Below are positions 1-11,229 of a stretch of DNA of 64,000 nt, in pieces. Location of the stretch: positions 89,023 to 153,022 of the forward strand of contig ML664174.1 of the NCBI GenBank assembly GCA_007570785.1, given 5' to 3'. Both the position numbers and the translations under genes were made by a program. Under the pieces are notes generated by a model. It was given only the letters and a program-made list of their open reading frames with translations, was not told the DNA's origin and made no database searches. Positions within the stretch are counted from its first letter, which is position 1, and each line of letters begins with the position of its first letter. This stretch comes from Antilocapra americana. Taxonomy: Eukaryota; Chordata; Mammalia; Artiodactyla; Antilocapridae.

Positions 1-21
1 CTCTAGAAGAGTCACAGATGA

Positions 22-234
22 GTGTGTTGGTGTTGGTTTAGTCACTAAGTCATTTCTGACTCTTGTGACCCACTGGACTGTAGCCCGCCAGGCTCCTCTG
101 TCCGTGGGATTTCCCAGGCAAGAATGCTGGAGTGGGTAGCCATTTCCTTCTCCAGTGGATCTTCCTGACCCAGGGATCGATCTCGGGTATCCTGAATTGC
201 AGGCGGATTCTTCACCAACTGAGCCATCAAATGA
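22..234 (-). repeat. Bov-tA SINE
   Basis: Antisense ruminant tRNA-derived SINE. The BovA half (GACTGTAGCCCGCCAGGCTC) comes first, followed by the reversed tRNA-like B-box region ending CAACTGAGCCATCA. Confidence 0.85.
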
Positions 235-739
235 GTGTCAGAGATTCTGTGTGTTTTTTTTAAGGCCTGCTTAGCAACACTTCTGTTCCCCAGACTGAAG
301 CTGTGGAGTGGAGGCAGCTGAATTGCAGCACTCTCAGAACCCTGAATGCAATTTCCCTGGCCTCAGCTTAACCTGTTCCAAACAAACAAAGCAAAGGAGA
401 CCTGACCAACTGTAGTGAAAAACTCAGCCAGGGAAACAGTGTTCTTAAAGTTTGTATAAACAACGGGAAAGAAAGGCATACATTTTCGTATATGATAATA
501 CTTCTGATATCTTCATGTGATTGATTTATAGGAAAATGCTAGCCTCTCCGAATTAAACAAATAAAATCTTCTCTCCAATGCAAAACTGACAAATGCCCTA
601 CTGCTTCTTTTGACATTTGCTCTCACATTATTTCTCAAACAGCCCAGTGAGGTGTAATTGCTGTACATCTTTATAGATCAGAATTTAGGTTCAGATATAT
701 CTGCCCCCTCCCTGTCCCCACTGTATTTGAATGAATTCA
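235..739. other. Intronic sequence, nothing recognised
   Basis: No gene, structured RNA or clear repeat seen. AT-rich towards 480-600. Confidence 0.4.
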
Positions 740-1200
740 TTTTACTGAGGCCCCCACCTCTACCCGATCTGGCCTGCTCCCTGGGGCACAATGGCTTTTT
801 TTCCTGAGTTCCTCTTCTTGAGCTCACAGTCCTGGGCCCCACAAGGCCTCTTTCTGACCCTTGACAGGCCCCACAGAGTTTGGCCTGAAGGCTCTGCAGA
901 TAGCACCCTCTCCCGGGATCTTCCCAGGCTCATTCCCATGACTCATATTTGATTTCAGATGTCAGAGCCTCAGAAAGACCTTCCTTGATCACCATTCCCA
1001 GCCCTGTCCTGAAGTCACTGTTAACACTCCACCATTTGGTTTCCTTTGAAGCCCTCCTCACTTTGTGTGATTGGTGAAATAATAAATAACAATTGGTCAG
1101 TTGATTTTCCAGTGTAACTTCTGATTGAATGTAAGGTCCCTGAAATCAGGAACTTAGTCTGTCTTGTCCCTGCTGAATTCTCAGCACCTAGAAAAGAAAA
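740..1200 (+). repeat. L2 LINE 3' remnant
   Basis: Degenerate match to the L2 3' region: CCTTCCTTGATCACC, then a GTAAGGTCCCTGAAATCAGG-type segment and CTCAGCACCTAG near the end. Confidence 0.55.
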
Positions 1201-1729
1201 TGCCCATAGGAGGAGGCATTTTATATACACTCGTACAGCAGAAAGAATCATTTCTGTCAGCACGAGCTCCAGCACTAGAAATATGGCCTTGGCTTTTGTC
1301 ATTTTCTGGACCATCGCACCCTCTTAGCAATAGGCATATTTTTGTGCCAGCTGAGTAACTGGAAAATATTTTAGTAACAGGGTCATCTCGTGCAGGAAAC
1401 TGCCTTCTAGCACCAGGAATCTAGCACCTCTAGTTGGCTCTGAACTTAATCTATACTCGTGAATTTCCTAAGGGCCTTAGGTCATCTTCCTTGGTTCCCT
1501 TCAATCTAGCGTGACCAGATGTTTACTGGGACAGTCCCAGTTCATAGTATCGTCCTAGAGTAATTTTTAACTAGTGCCTCTTTTCACTCTCAAATCCCTG
1601 TTTGGAGGATAAAATATAAGATCTCCTACTAAAGCCTTTCTCCTAAATTCTAACTCAGGGATACCCTCACTGTTCTCATCCTCAGTTTCCACCAGAATTC
1701 ACTCAGTGTTTATTTGATCATTTTCTTAT
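1201..1729. other. Intronic sequence, nothing recognised
   Basis: No gene or clear repeat family seen. Confidence 0.35.
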
Positions 1730-1876
1730 GTTTTTTTTTAATAAAAAACATACAATATAAATACATTAAAGATATTTTTTAAAAAAGTATACCCACCCTT
1801 GATTCTAGTCCTCTAAATACAAACAACCCTTTTCATTTGTACATGTTGCTATCTTGTCTTTTATAACAAATAATAG

Positions 1877-2135
1877 CAACCAAAATGTCCAGCATTAGAA
1901 AGCCATGTAAGGCAAATAGTTGATTATCTGTTTGTTGACACAACCATTAAAATAATAATTATGGTGATTTTTGTAAATGTGACAAAATTATGACAGAAAA
2001 GAAAATACAAATTTTTATATATACTTAGAGTACACTTACAAAATCACCATAATTATTGTTTACTGGCTATATCAACAGATGATCCACAGTTTACCTTACG
2101 CGGCTTTCTAATACTGGACATTTTGGTTGCTGTTA
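1877..2135. repeat. Large imperfect inverted repeat (about 100-bp arms)
   Basis: The left arm at about 1877-1979 (starting GCAACCAAAATGTCCAG) is matched by the reverse complement of the right arm at about 2037-2135 (ending CTGGACATTTTGGTTGC), by eye at roughly 80% identity, around a spacer of about 57 nt. Both arms include ATAATTATGGTGATTTT or its complement. It could be a palindromic MITE-like element or two opposed copies of an L1 3' region. No clear target-site duplication is seen. Confidence 0.8.
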
Positions 2136-2281
2136 TAAATAATGCTGTAGAGAACATCTTCAGTCCTTGGTTAGTATTTTTATAAAAGGTTGTGTAAGAT
2201 AAACAGTGTCATCGGCCGTGAATGTATATATTAATTATTAAAACAAACTTGCTGGGATTTAGGTGTTGTAATTTTAGGTGG

Positions 2282-2412
2282 AATTTTTTTTTTTTTTTTT
2301 TTTGGCCTTGCTGCATGGCACTGGGGATTTTAGTTTCTCAATCAGGGATCAAACCTATGCCCCCCACAGTGAAAGCTCAGAGCCTTAACCACTGGACTAC
2401 CAAGAAAGCCCC
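2282..2412 (-). repeat. CHR SINE with target-site duplication
   Basis: Antisense CHR-family SINE: poly-T, then AATCAGGGATCAAACC and CCACTGGACTACCAAG. It is flanked by a 17-bp direct repeat with one mismatch (AGGTGTTGTAATTTTAG at 2261-2277 and again at 2413-2429). Confidence 0.9.
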
Positions 2413-2535
2413 AGGTGTTGTAATTTTAAATAATTTATTTTGCTAATGAACTTTTTGAAAGTTTCTTAATTTCATTTTAATGTTACAAGTAATTGATTAC
2501 TATGAAGAAATAAATTTCTATACATGTATTCCCTA

Positions 2536-2757
2536 GTACGGCATTCTCAACCAAGGACAATTTTGACCCCCCAGGGAACATTTGGGAAGATTTAGAAATA
2601 TTTCTGATTTTCATAACCAGAGGGGTGAGGTGGTGCTACTGGCATCTAGTGGGTAGATTTTAGATTTTACAATGCTGGAAACAAACCCCCTCCCACACAC
2701 ACAACAAAGAATTGTCCAACTCAAAATGTCAATATTGCCGAGGCTGGGAAACCCATG
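2536..2757 (+). mobile_element. MER5A (hAT-Charlie non-autonomous DNA transposon)
   Basis: Shows the conserved MER5A order: CATTCTCAACC start, GGTGCTACTGGCATCTAGTG core, AACAAAGAATTGTCC, and GCCGAGGCTGGGAAACCC end. Confidence 0.85.
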
Positions 2758-3011
2758 GTGTGTATTGTTTTCACAATCAGAATAGAAAATTGGGTTATGT
2801 TCATTTCAGTAGGAAAAAATGTTACGTAAGCTTTCTGTTCATAGCCTTTGCCCACTTACCTATTGGCATCTTGAGGTTTTTCTTAAAAAGGCTGTTCTTT
2901 CTATACTGTAAGTATTAAATCTGAATTTATTTAATTTGACAGAAATATTTCCCCTAATATGTCATTCTGATTTCGTATTACACCTTTAAGATCTTTTTTA
3001 AAATAAAGGAA

Positions 3012-3128
3012 CTTTGACTTCCCTTGTGGTCGAGTGGCAAAGACTGAGCTTCCAATGCAGGAGACCCAGGTCCAGTCTCTGGTCAGGGAACTAGATCCCT
3101 AAGATCCAGCACAGCCAAATAAATGAAT
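3012..3128 (+). repeat. CHR SINE with target-site duplication
   Basis: Sense CHR SINE (GACTTCCCTTGTGGTC ... GGTCAGGGAACTAGATC). It is flanked by AAAATAAAGGAA at 3000-3011 and 3129-3140. Confidence 0.9.
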
Positions 3129-3140
3129 AAAATAAAGGAA

Positions 3141-3934
3141 ATTTTAAATTTAGCCCCTTTCAACCTGGGACTCTCTGCCTTTCTGGCCTCTTCCTACGTG
3201 CTTGGGTTCTGTTTCTGAACAGTGTCTGGACCGTTCCCACGTCCTGGTTAGTGGCTTACTTCTTGATTCACCATTTGCAAAAGGACGTGTGAGGGCAACA
3301 CTGTCTGCAGAGCAAAGTCCTGCTTAGCAAAGTGGCACAAAAACAAAAGCAAGTGGTGGGAAGGCAAGAGGTTTCGTTTCTTGGGTGTCCTTGAGGAAGA
3401 CCGCAGTGTCCTCGCCAGTAATGCATACAGCAGGGTTACCTGGAGCATCTCGGAGTTTCTTTTCAATTCTGCGATTCCATCAAGAAGGGGGCATGACCAC
3501 AGTTATGGTTATTCCCTCTACGGACTCCCATATGGACCCATGGCAGGGTCCCCTACAGGCGCTCCGCAGTCTGAAGGGGACTTTGTCCTGTGGAACCAAT
3601 CTATGGAATCCCCCTAGGACTCGGGGGGCCTGACTGAGTCCTACAGAGGAAACTGAGAAAACCCCAGAACAGCTTGGGGTTTGGGGAGACTCCCTCATCC
3701 TTTCCAAGAGAAAGTCGTCTGGTAGCCGCTGAAAACAGCTTCATGAAGACTTCAGTTGAGTAGGTGCCGCCAATTCCTGACCTTGACATATAATCGCATT
3801 CAGACAGAAATTCCTTATCATGCCAAGTATGCCTGCTGACCATAACCACACTGACTCCTTATTAGTAGGACAAGCAGTTACGGGTATTGAATTCCTCGGT
3901 GTGTTTTTTCTTCTCAAATGAGAATCATCAAATT
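3141..3934. other. Intronic sequence, nothing recognised
   Basis: Frames of up to 82 codons occur on both strands, but none resembles a known protein or has convincing splice context. No repeat recognised. Confidence 0.4.
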
Positions 3935-4460
3935 TTTATTCTGATTTTTAAAATGGTACATGTTTATTATAATAAAAAGAATTACAAAAAAGTACCAGGA
4001 GTAAGGTGACTTATTCAAATCTCAACCACATAGAAGTAGCCACAGTTAACATTTTGAAGACTATTCTTCCAGACATCTCTTTATGCGTGCAAACATGCCC
4101 CCAAACCACAAATTTTACATCAAGAGGATTATACTCTGCATATTCTTTGTCACTTGCTTTGTCACTCAATGCCATGTCATTAACATCTTTCTGTGTTGAT
4201 AAAAACGGATCTACTTAGTCATTTTTAGTGCTAGCATAGAATTATATTGTATGAATGTGTCATAATATACTTATCTCCATAGCTGGGCATACATCCAATT
4301 TTAGAGTATTGATAAAGTGTATACTGTTCACAAATAATGATGAATTGGCCATCTTTGTGCATCATTGTTTCTTCAAACTCCTGTAGGTGGAATTGCTCCA
4401 CCGAAGAGCAGGATGTTAATATTGCTACGCAGCTTTCTTTAAAAATGGTCTCAAAGACTT
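3935..4460 (-). repeat. Old L1 3' region remnant
   Basis: Antisense L1 3' UTR pattern: TTCCAGACATCTCTTTATGC, ATAGAATTATATTGTATGAA, and GTGGAATTGCTCCACCGAAG. Strongly degenerate. Confidence 0.5.
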
Positions 4461-4604
4461 TGATTTAGTGCTTACTTTCTCTTCTAGGCTTAATGGTGGA
4501 GGAGGAAAAGTGTCAACTTTGGAGGACGCTGCTTAAAGAACAAAAGAACAAAATTCAGGAAGGGGTTCAAGGAGGATCAGTCTTGTCGAGAGTCCAAAGG
4601 AAGA

Positions 4605-4805
4605 GGCTGTGTTGCCTAGTGGTTAGGAAGATGGGTTTTTGAAGTCAGACAGATCTAGTTACAAAATGTAACAACTTGGACAAGTTACTTAACCTAATAC
4701 AGGAATGACAAAATAAGGTTTTATGCAGATTAAATGAGATAACTTAAGTAGAGCACATGACACACAGTGCCTGGTATATAGTTGTGTGTTCAATTAATAT
4801 GTTTT
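4605..4805 (+). repeat. MIR SINE
   Basis: Sense MIR: CTAGTGGTTAGGAAGATGGG, GAAGTCAGACAGATCTAG, CAAGTTACTTAACCT, ATTAAATGAGATAA, then a GTGCCTGGTATATAG tail. Confidence 0.85.
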
Positions 4806-5899
4806 TAATAAAAATAAGTTCATAGCAGTAGAGGCACAAGAAAAATGTCTTTTCCCTGGATAGTTCACTGATTTTACACTGAACTTCTTTAGGCTGGAAC
4901 TAGCAAGAACATTCTTTCTGTGGTTTTCATTTTGCTTTATTTTTTTACCTATGACTTCTCTATACCAGTAAAACGTATGGCATAATCTCCCAAAGGGAGA
5001 AAAAAAAAAAAAACCTGATAGAATGAAAAAGAACCATGAACAGCCTTCTTGCCCAGGCTTTACCAGAAGACCAAGAACACTGTCTCCTTCTAAGGAGGCC
5101 TGAGAAGTGAACATCTTTGCTGAGCTTTGCTTCTTCCATTAGTCAATTTTCCTCCAATTATAAAAACTTTATTTCTCACAGCATCAGCTTAATTTCAGAC
5201 ATAATTTACCCTCCTGATATTTGCTATATATGACATTAAAGATCTACGCTGAACCTGTAAACCTTTCTCTCTTTTTTTAAACTAGCATGAGATCTTTCAC
5301 ACCAGAGGCAGCCCCAGGCAAACACCCATCCCTCCTCCAATCCAAGTATCTGAAGTTCCAACTTCCAGATCTGACCCTGTAGCTCTGCTTTGCTTCCAGT
5401 TCCATTCTAAAGGCCAGATCTGACTTGTCAACATCATAGCTCTGGGCTAATATTACTGCCTCTCCATCGCCTCCTCTACTTTTAGCCTTTTCATGAACAC
5501 AGCTTCTCAACTGATCTCAATTCTCTTTCCCACTAACCTGGGTCACAGACTCAAAATCCTTCCTGATACAAGGCACCAGAGTATCCTACAATTACCAAGA
5601 TAACCACACAAATGAAACTGATTTGCTGTCCCTTAGAGTGGCTTGTTCAGGGCTGGAGACCTTAAGATTACTCATTAGAAATCCCAATTGACTGTTGTCC
5701 CAAAGGACTGAGATATCTATGCACGATGTTCAAGGGATAAAACATCACAGTGGAAGACTATTCAATGTTTGAGATCAAATTAGAAAAGAAATCATTCTAC
5801 TGCATATGTAATAATGATCTATATTGGGAATTTAATATCTACATTATATAAATAAAATCATGTAATAAAAACATCCAAACTACATAAAAAGATACAAAA
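4806..5899. other. Intronic sequence, nothing recognised
   Basis: No recognisable gene. A 14-nt poly-A lies at about 4999-5013. Possibly diverged old repeat. Confidence 0.35.
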
Positions 5900-7660
5900 A
5901 TGCAAACTATCTCTCTTCTGTTTTAGACCTTTTGTCCTACTTTCAGAAATATATACCATTAGCAATTTGGGGGGGAAATGTACTTGAAAACTTTTAAGCT
6001 GATATGCATATGCACATATATATTTTTATTTTCATTAAAAATATGCATGGAAGAAAACTATACTCCAGACTCCCACTTGTTCACTTAAGAGTATAGAAGC
6101 TTGATAACTTTTTCAGAGTAGTACATTCAGATTTAACTTGTTATTTTAATATTTTCATGGTATTCCATTGAATAAACCAACTCCAGTTTATTGAATGAGT
6201 CTCTTACTGATGACCATTTAGCTTGTTTCCAGTCTTTGCTATGACAAGCAATGCAGCAAGGATTATATCTACACGTACGTAATTGTGTAATCAGTGACTA
6301 TGTTTGTAAACAGATTCTTAGATGTAAAATCGCCAAGTTACCACGTATGCACACGCGTACATTTGGACGTGGTCAGAGTGCTCCCTAATGGAGTTTCACC
6401 GACTTATACTTCCAGTAGTACGTGGTGGTACCTGCCTCATCATCATCTTGGCAACATGGTGTATTAGCTACATTTTCTGTCTTTCTTAGTCTGGCAGAGG
6501 ATGTAACTGCTGCTTTAACTGCCATTTTCCTAACTGAGGTCTAGCAGCTTTTCTGTATTTATTTGCCATTTATTTTTCTCTTTCTATAAATTGCCTATTC
6601 CTATTGTCACTCATTTTTTCTTTTGTTTGTAGATCATTTTCTTATTCATAAGGGCGCTCATATATTAAGCAAATATGCCCTTTTTTGGTCATATGTGTTG
6701 CAGGTACTTTTCCCAGTCTTTATTTGCTTTTGATTTTGCATATTAGGTACTTTGAGCTGTATAGACATTTTCAGTTATGTATAAAATACACTTTTTATTG
6801 ATAAATGTGTATCAATCTTTCCTTTTATGGCTTCAGGGTTTTTCATTTTATCTGGAAGACTTCATTCCAAGATAAATATTTTTAATGCTACTTTTTCAAA
6901 TTTCTTTATTTTTTCTATACTTAATCTATATGCATTGTACAAGAAGTGAAAACTCTAGATTTTTTTTTCAAATGATTAACACAATTTATTGAGTACTTCA
7001 TCTTTCTCTTATTTGAAATGCCATCTTAGACATTTTTCATTTTTATTTGTGTCTTAGGAACGAACATATGTATTTAGGTCTCAAATTTGAGTTTGTTTGG
7101 AGGTCTAATTCTATGTTCTATTCTGTCCAATATTCTATCTTTCCACATTGTTTTGATTTCTATATTTATAATTCATTTTAATATCTTATTCAGCTAATTG
7201 TCTCCAATTACCCTCCTTTTTTAGAATTTTCCTAGAAATTCTCACATGGTTATTTTTCACAAGGTATTTAGAATATCTAATTTAATTTCCTTCAATACCC
7301 AGACAATCCTACTTTATTGAGATCACATTAAATTAGATAAATTTCTAAACTAACTTAAGGAAAATTGCTATCTTTACAAAAGACATATTTTTTCAATTAT
7401 TTGAAATTTTAAAAATCACCTAGAATAATTTTGAAGCTTAAAATAGTTAAGCCCTGTATTTCTTTATTAAATTTTTTCCTTCTTTCCATTTGTTGTTCTT
7501 GGTATTGTAAACAGAATCTTATTGCCTATTAAATGTTTTAATCTAGTTTGCTTAAGAAAAGTTATTACTTTTTGTGTTAACTTTGAAAGCTGGGTTCTTA
7601 TTATTTTTAATAGTTTTTAGCTGATTATCTTGGATTCACTTATTAGTGACTAATACCTTT
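5900..7660 (-). repeat. Old L1 (L1M-type) 3' UTR and ORF2 remnant
   Basis: Antisense L1 landmarks run in order: TTCATGGTATTCCATTGAAT (6156), ACTTTTCCCAGTCTTTA (6706), GTGTATCAATCTTTCCTTTT (6807), and TCTATTCTGTCCAATATTCT (7117) from ORF2. Many indels; no open frame remains. Confidence 0.65.
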
Positions 7661-7815
7661 TGAAAGCGAATGGCTCAAGATATGACTTTCTCCTTTTTAA
7701 TCAATACCTTTTACTATGCCTAACGGACTCTATACTTGACTGCGGGAGAAAATGAACTGAGTGTGCTGAGTGCTGTGTGAGACACCAACCAAATGAGAAT
7801 TAAAACAGAATGTGG

Positions 7816-7939
7816 GGGAATTCCTTGGTGACCCAGGGACTAGAACTCTGATCTTCCACTGCAGGGGGCACAGGTTCAATCCCTGGTCAGGGAACTAGAA
7901 TCCCACATGCCACGAGGTGCAGCAAAAACAAACAAAAAG
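7816..7939 (+). repeat. CHR SINE with target-site duplication
   Basis: Sense CHR SINE (GAATTCCTTGGTGACC ... CCCTGGTCAGGGAACTAGA). It is flanked by ACAGAATGTGG at 7805-7815 and 7940-7950. Confidence 0.9.
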
Positions 7940-7950
7940 ACAGAATGTGG

Positions 7951-9305
7951 ACACTGTTGATATGACGATTATGAAAAGGAGCTCCTTCTGATTTGGTTAA
8001 TGTGAATGGTAGTCAAGGCCAGAGATGTTTTCACATTGGCATGAGGTTAAACTGCTTGCTTAAGCACCAGCTTCCCTACTGTACTATTTTAAAAGCAATC
8101 TATACACAGAGTGTTGATGCAAACCACTTATAGGATAGATACTGAAAATGCTAAATAACAGGTATTCCAGACTCTCACTAGAGAAACAGAATAATTTTTT
8201 TTTTGCTATTTTAAGAGAAATAATAGTGACAAAATTGAAACTGAGAAATCAGTTGTTACCCCAGCATATAAGAGGCTAGCATACTAATACAAATGTGGTC
8301 CTTATTTAGGACCACAGTACTTTCTAAACTCTGGTCTTTTACATCTTGTTAGGTAAGTCCGATGGCTGTGTCTTCGGGCCAGAGAATGGTTCCAGAGCCT
8401 CAACATGTGGAGACAAGCATGGAAAGGAATCAAGGGCAAACCAAGTACCCAACTCTAAGAATGCTGGTGGTAAATAGAAGGCTTTCTATCTGAATCACAA
8501 ACACGATTAAGAGGGTACTGGATGCAGAAGATGGAAGATTATTGTCTGAGAGGAAACGAACATTTCAGATTACAGTCAAGCTCTCTGTTTGATGGTGGCA
8601 GATTTGTATGTTGCTGCCAAAAGCCTCTACCCAAGGTCAAGAAACATAAGTCACATTGGTTGCAACACTCAGGCTTGCTATATAAACTCTGAGGTGTCCT
8701 ACTCATGGTCAAAAAGTGAAGGTGAGTGCCACGGTGCTCAGAAGAAAGGAGTGGGGAGAAGTCTGTGTCCAGGTATGGCAAAGATGAGAACATGCTAGAG
8801 ATTGAGGGCAGCGGTTTGAGTGTGGACATGGTGACTACATGACTTGGGTCTCCATGGACCCCCAAACCCCAGAGAGTATCCTGGAATAGTCTTGACTAGT
8901 ATAATCAGATGGGCTATATCTTCTAGCTGAAACTCTTTTCTTGCAAAGAGAGGCAACAGAGTCAGTGTTGAAAACCTTGCCATAACAAGGAAGCATGCAT
9001 GTCACCCTCACTGATATGTCCCCAATGAGTTGAAGAAAGACCAGGGGGTTGAGTTCCCAGGGAGACAGTGGCATGGCACAGCTTGAGATAGGGAAGACTC
9101 CTCTGCTCTTGTTGGGAGGCAGGGGGCTCTCCACTGCTAGGAATGACAGGCATACTTTAGGGGTCATGTCCAGAGGGTGTTGTAGAGTCTTGAGCATTAA
9201 AAAAGTCGGTCTGAACTTTCCAACCTTTAAGAAATCTTTCAGCCCTGAGATCCTGTGATTTATATATAAATATAAATTCAGATGCATAAAACCTTAGTTG
9301 TAATC
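7951..9305. other. Intronic sequence, nothing recognised
   Basis: Contains a 150-codon frame on the minus strand (8835-9287) with no family resemblance and no splice support. Mostly non-repeat. Confidence 0.4.
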
Positions 9306-9309
9306 ATCT

Positions 9310-9585
9310 TGTTTCTTATAATGATAACTATCATAATATTACTCTTATTATACTTAAAATTTTTGAATATTTATGATATGCCTAGGAGGACTGAGCTTGA
9401 GCTGTTTATATGCGCCCTATCTAAGAGGTAGTCATTGTCCCATTTTCCTTATAAGGGAACTGCAACTAAGGGAGGTAAAGAACATCTCTACAGTCTAAGG
9501 TAGGTCATATAGACAGTGAATGGCAGAACTGGGATTCATACCATGTCCTTATGATGGCGGCACTGCTAAGCAATACATAGCTTCC
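9310..9585 (-). repeat. MIR SINE
   Basis: Antisense MIR: GGTAGTCATTGTCCCATTTT, AGGGAACTGCAACTAAGG and GAATGGCAGAACTGGGATTC are the reverse of the conserved core. Confidence 0.75.
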
Positions 9586-9589
9586 TTTT

Positions 9590-11124
9590 TTTAAAAAAAT
9601 ATTGCAAATTTATAAAGCCCATAGCAGACTTCCAGTTTCAGAACATTGTCTACTTATACCAAAAAATAGACTTTATCCTTACTAATTTTATTTATTTGTT
9701 CGTTTGCTTGTTCTAAAGAATATTGAGTAAGAGTCAGACACTGAGGAGGCAAAGTTAGCGATCAGAGATTTTTCAAGCCTAAAATAGTAAATTGGAGGGT
9801 CGTGAGCCCCTAAGCCATGGTGAAATCATGGAGAACATATAGGCAGCAGGGCCACCACCAGCTTAACATTTAGACTACTGATCGCAGTCACCAAAGAGAA
9901 CAGACTCAGTGTTCATTCATTCTTTCTTTTGAGTCAACATATATTCATGAGTATAAAACTACATCAGTATGCATTGGAAGACATGTTGAATACATATTTC
10001 AAATAAAACACGAGCAACCAATCAGAGGTCTTCACACTGCCTGCTCTCTGCTTCCTTACTAAGTTAAAAACGGCATCTTACTTTTCCTTGATGGGATAGT
10101 TATTCTTTAACTGGCCAGGTACCAGGCTAATCTTTCAGATAAACACGAGCATATTCACTTTTGGTGCCAATTCCCCTTTTTATCATTGCAGTGAATTCCC
10201 GGGATGCTAGGGGTCTGGGAATTGTTCGGGGTCAGGGGGAGTGCGGGGAAGGATGAGAAAGGCCAGTGTTGCTAGAGGAAGGGCTGAAGGGATAGAAGAG
10301 GAAGGGACTAATGAAATAAGGGTTGATTGGAAAAGGAGCAAATTAAAGGGCAGGGTGAAGAGAGGCGAGGTGGTAAGGTGAGGGAGATGAGCACAGCCAC
10401 GATTTGTAAACACTGACCAGGATCTTGTGCTGCTGGAGGAAATGCAGTTCGGATCACCCAAGGGGTCAGGGCTTCCCTAGAAAATGCAAGACTGGAGGCA
10501 ACTCAACCAGGATGATGACTGCTAGATACATGCGCTTGCAACTGGATCATTCACAGACCTCTTGACATATCACCAAAATAGAAATTTTGACATCAAACCT
10601 TAATAATGTTCAGAAAAGAAGCTGTGGGGTGCAGCACCCTGTGGACCTCATTGTCCCAAATGCAGGGCCTGGAGTGGCCACCCCGCTGGCCTCCCAGGGG
10701 ATGGGACTATATTTGTTCTGAGTACTGTGAGAAGACAAGCTCCCCCAAAGCACGTAACACCTTCTGAACTGCTCCCACAGGCAGTCATGACTTCCGCTCC
10801 CTGGGTTCACGCAGGATGGAACTCTCTCAGATTATCCCATCCCTAAGCAGGTGGATCTGCCTTCCACCAGCCTCTGGGTGGCCCACTCTCAGCTCCTTTC
10901 CTCCCCATGCCATCCTGGGGCTCATTTCTCTTTCAGCCTCCTGGCCCATTTCCTGAGACAGAATCTTCTCCATGCACCCACCCCACCTGTAACCTTCACC
11001 CCTCCACTGACACCCCTACATACATCTCCACACAGGCAGACTCAAGGCTCTGTCCCGGTGTCCACAGGTTGGTGGGGAGCAAAGCCTACAGTCCAAGAAG
11101 ATGAAGAAAGGTCCGAACACTCAC
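9590..11124. other. Intron 2 start, largely non-repeat
   Basis: Sequence next to exon 2 with no recognised repeat. 10200-10390 is strongly purine-rich on the plus strand (G and A runs). No additional BATF exon seen. Confidence 0.45.
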
Positions 11125-11229
11125 CAGGTGGAGGGTGTCAGCTTTCTGCGTCTGCCTCTGCCGGCTCTTCTGGGCGGCGATGCGATTCTTCTCCCTTCTC
11201 TGAACCTTTCTCACATCATCAGATGAGTC
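11125..11229 (-). CDS. BATF: BATF coding exon 2 (basic region and start of leucine zipper)
   Basis: This 105-nt exon encodes 35 residues, from DSSDDVRKVQRREKN to KADTLHL, which I recognise as residues 22-56 of BATF. It holds the bZIP DNA-contact signature NRIAAQKSR and the first zipper leucine. The acceptor is an AG at 11231-11230 preceded by a pyrimidine-rich tract; the donor is a GT at 11124-11123 followed by GA. Both junctions are phase 0. BATF is a nuclear AP-1 family factor without a transactivation domain. It pairs with JUN proteins and cooperates with IRF4 or IRF8 at composite elements in T cells, B cells and dendritic cells (established knowledge). Lysine follows the arginine in VRK, where I recall human having VRR. 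The rest of the zipper and the C-terminus are in a third exon that I do not find in this window. No frameshift or stop is seen. Confidence 0.97.

Larger units (their letters stand above)
1730..3000 (-). repeat. Old L1 (L1M-type) remnant, interrupted
   Basis: Antisense L1 3' UTR features appear (TATAAATAATGCTGTAGAGA at about 2138; GCCCACTTACCTATTGG at about 2850). It is interrupted by a CHR SINE (2282-2412) and MER5A (2536-2757) and contains the inverted repeat at 1877-2135. Confidence 0.5.
1..11124 (-). other. BATF: BATF intron 2 (partial, runs off the left edge)
   Basis: Sequence downstream of the exon 2 donor on the minus strand. I searched it for the final BATF exon (zipper heptads and the proline/serine-rich tail) and did not find it, so the intron is longer than 11.1 kb. 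It contains L1, L2, MIR, CHR, Bov-tA and MER5A copies, listed separately. Confidence 0.85.

Noticed and set aside
8835..9287. 150-codon minus-strand frame in BATF intron 2
   Set aside because: No family match and no splice context; consistent with chance.
1..10000. BATF terminal exon
   Set aside because: I searched the minus strand for the zipper and C-terminal tail and found no match; it probably lies outside the window.
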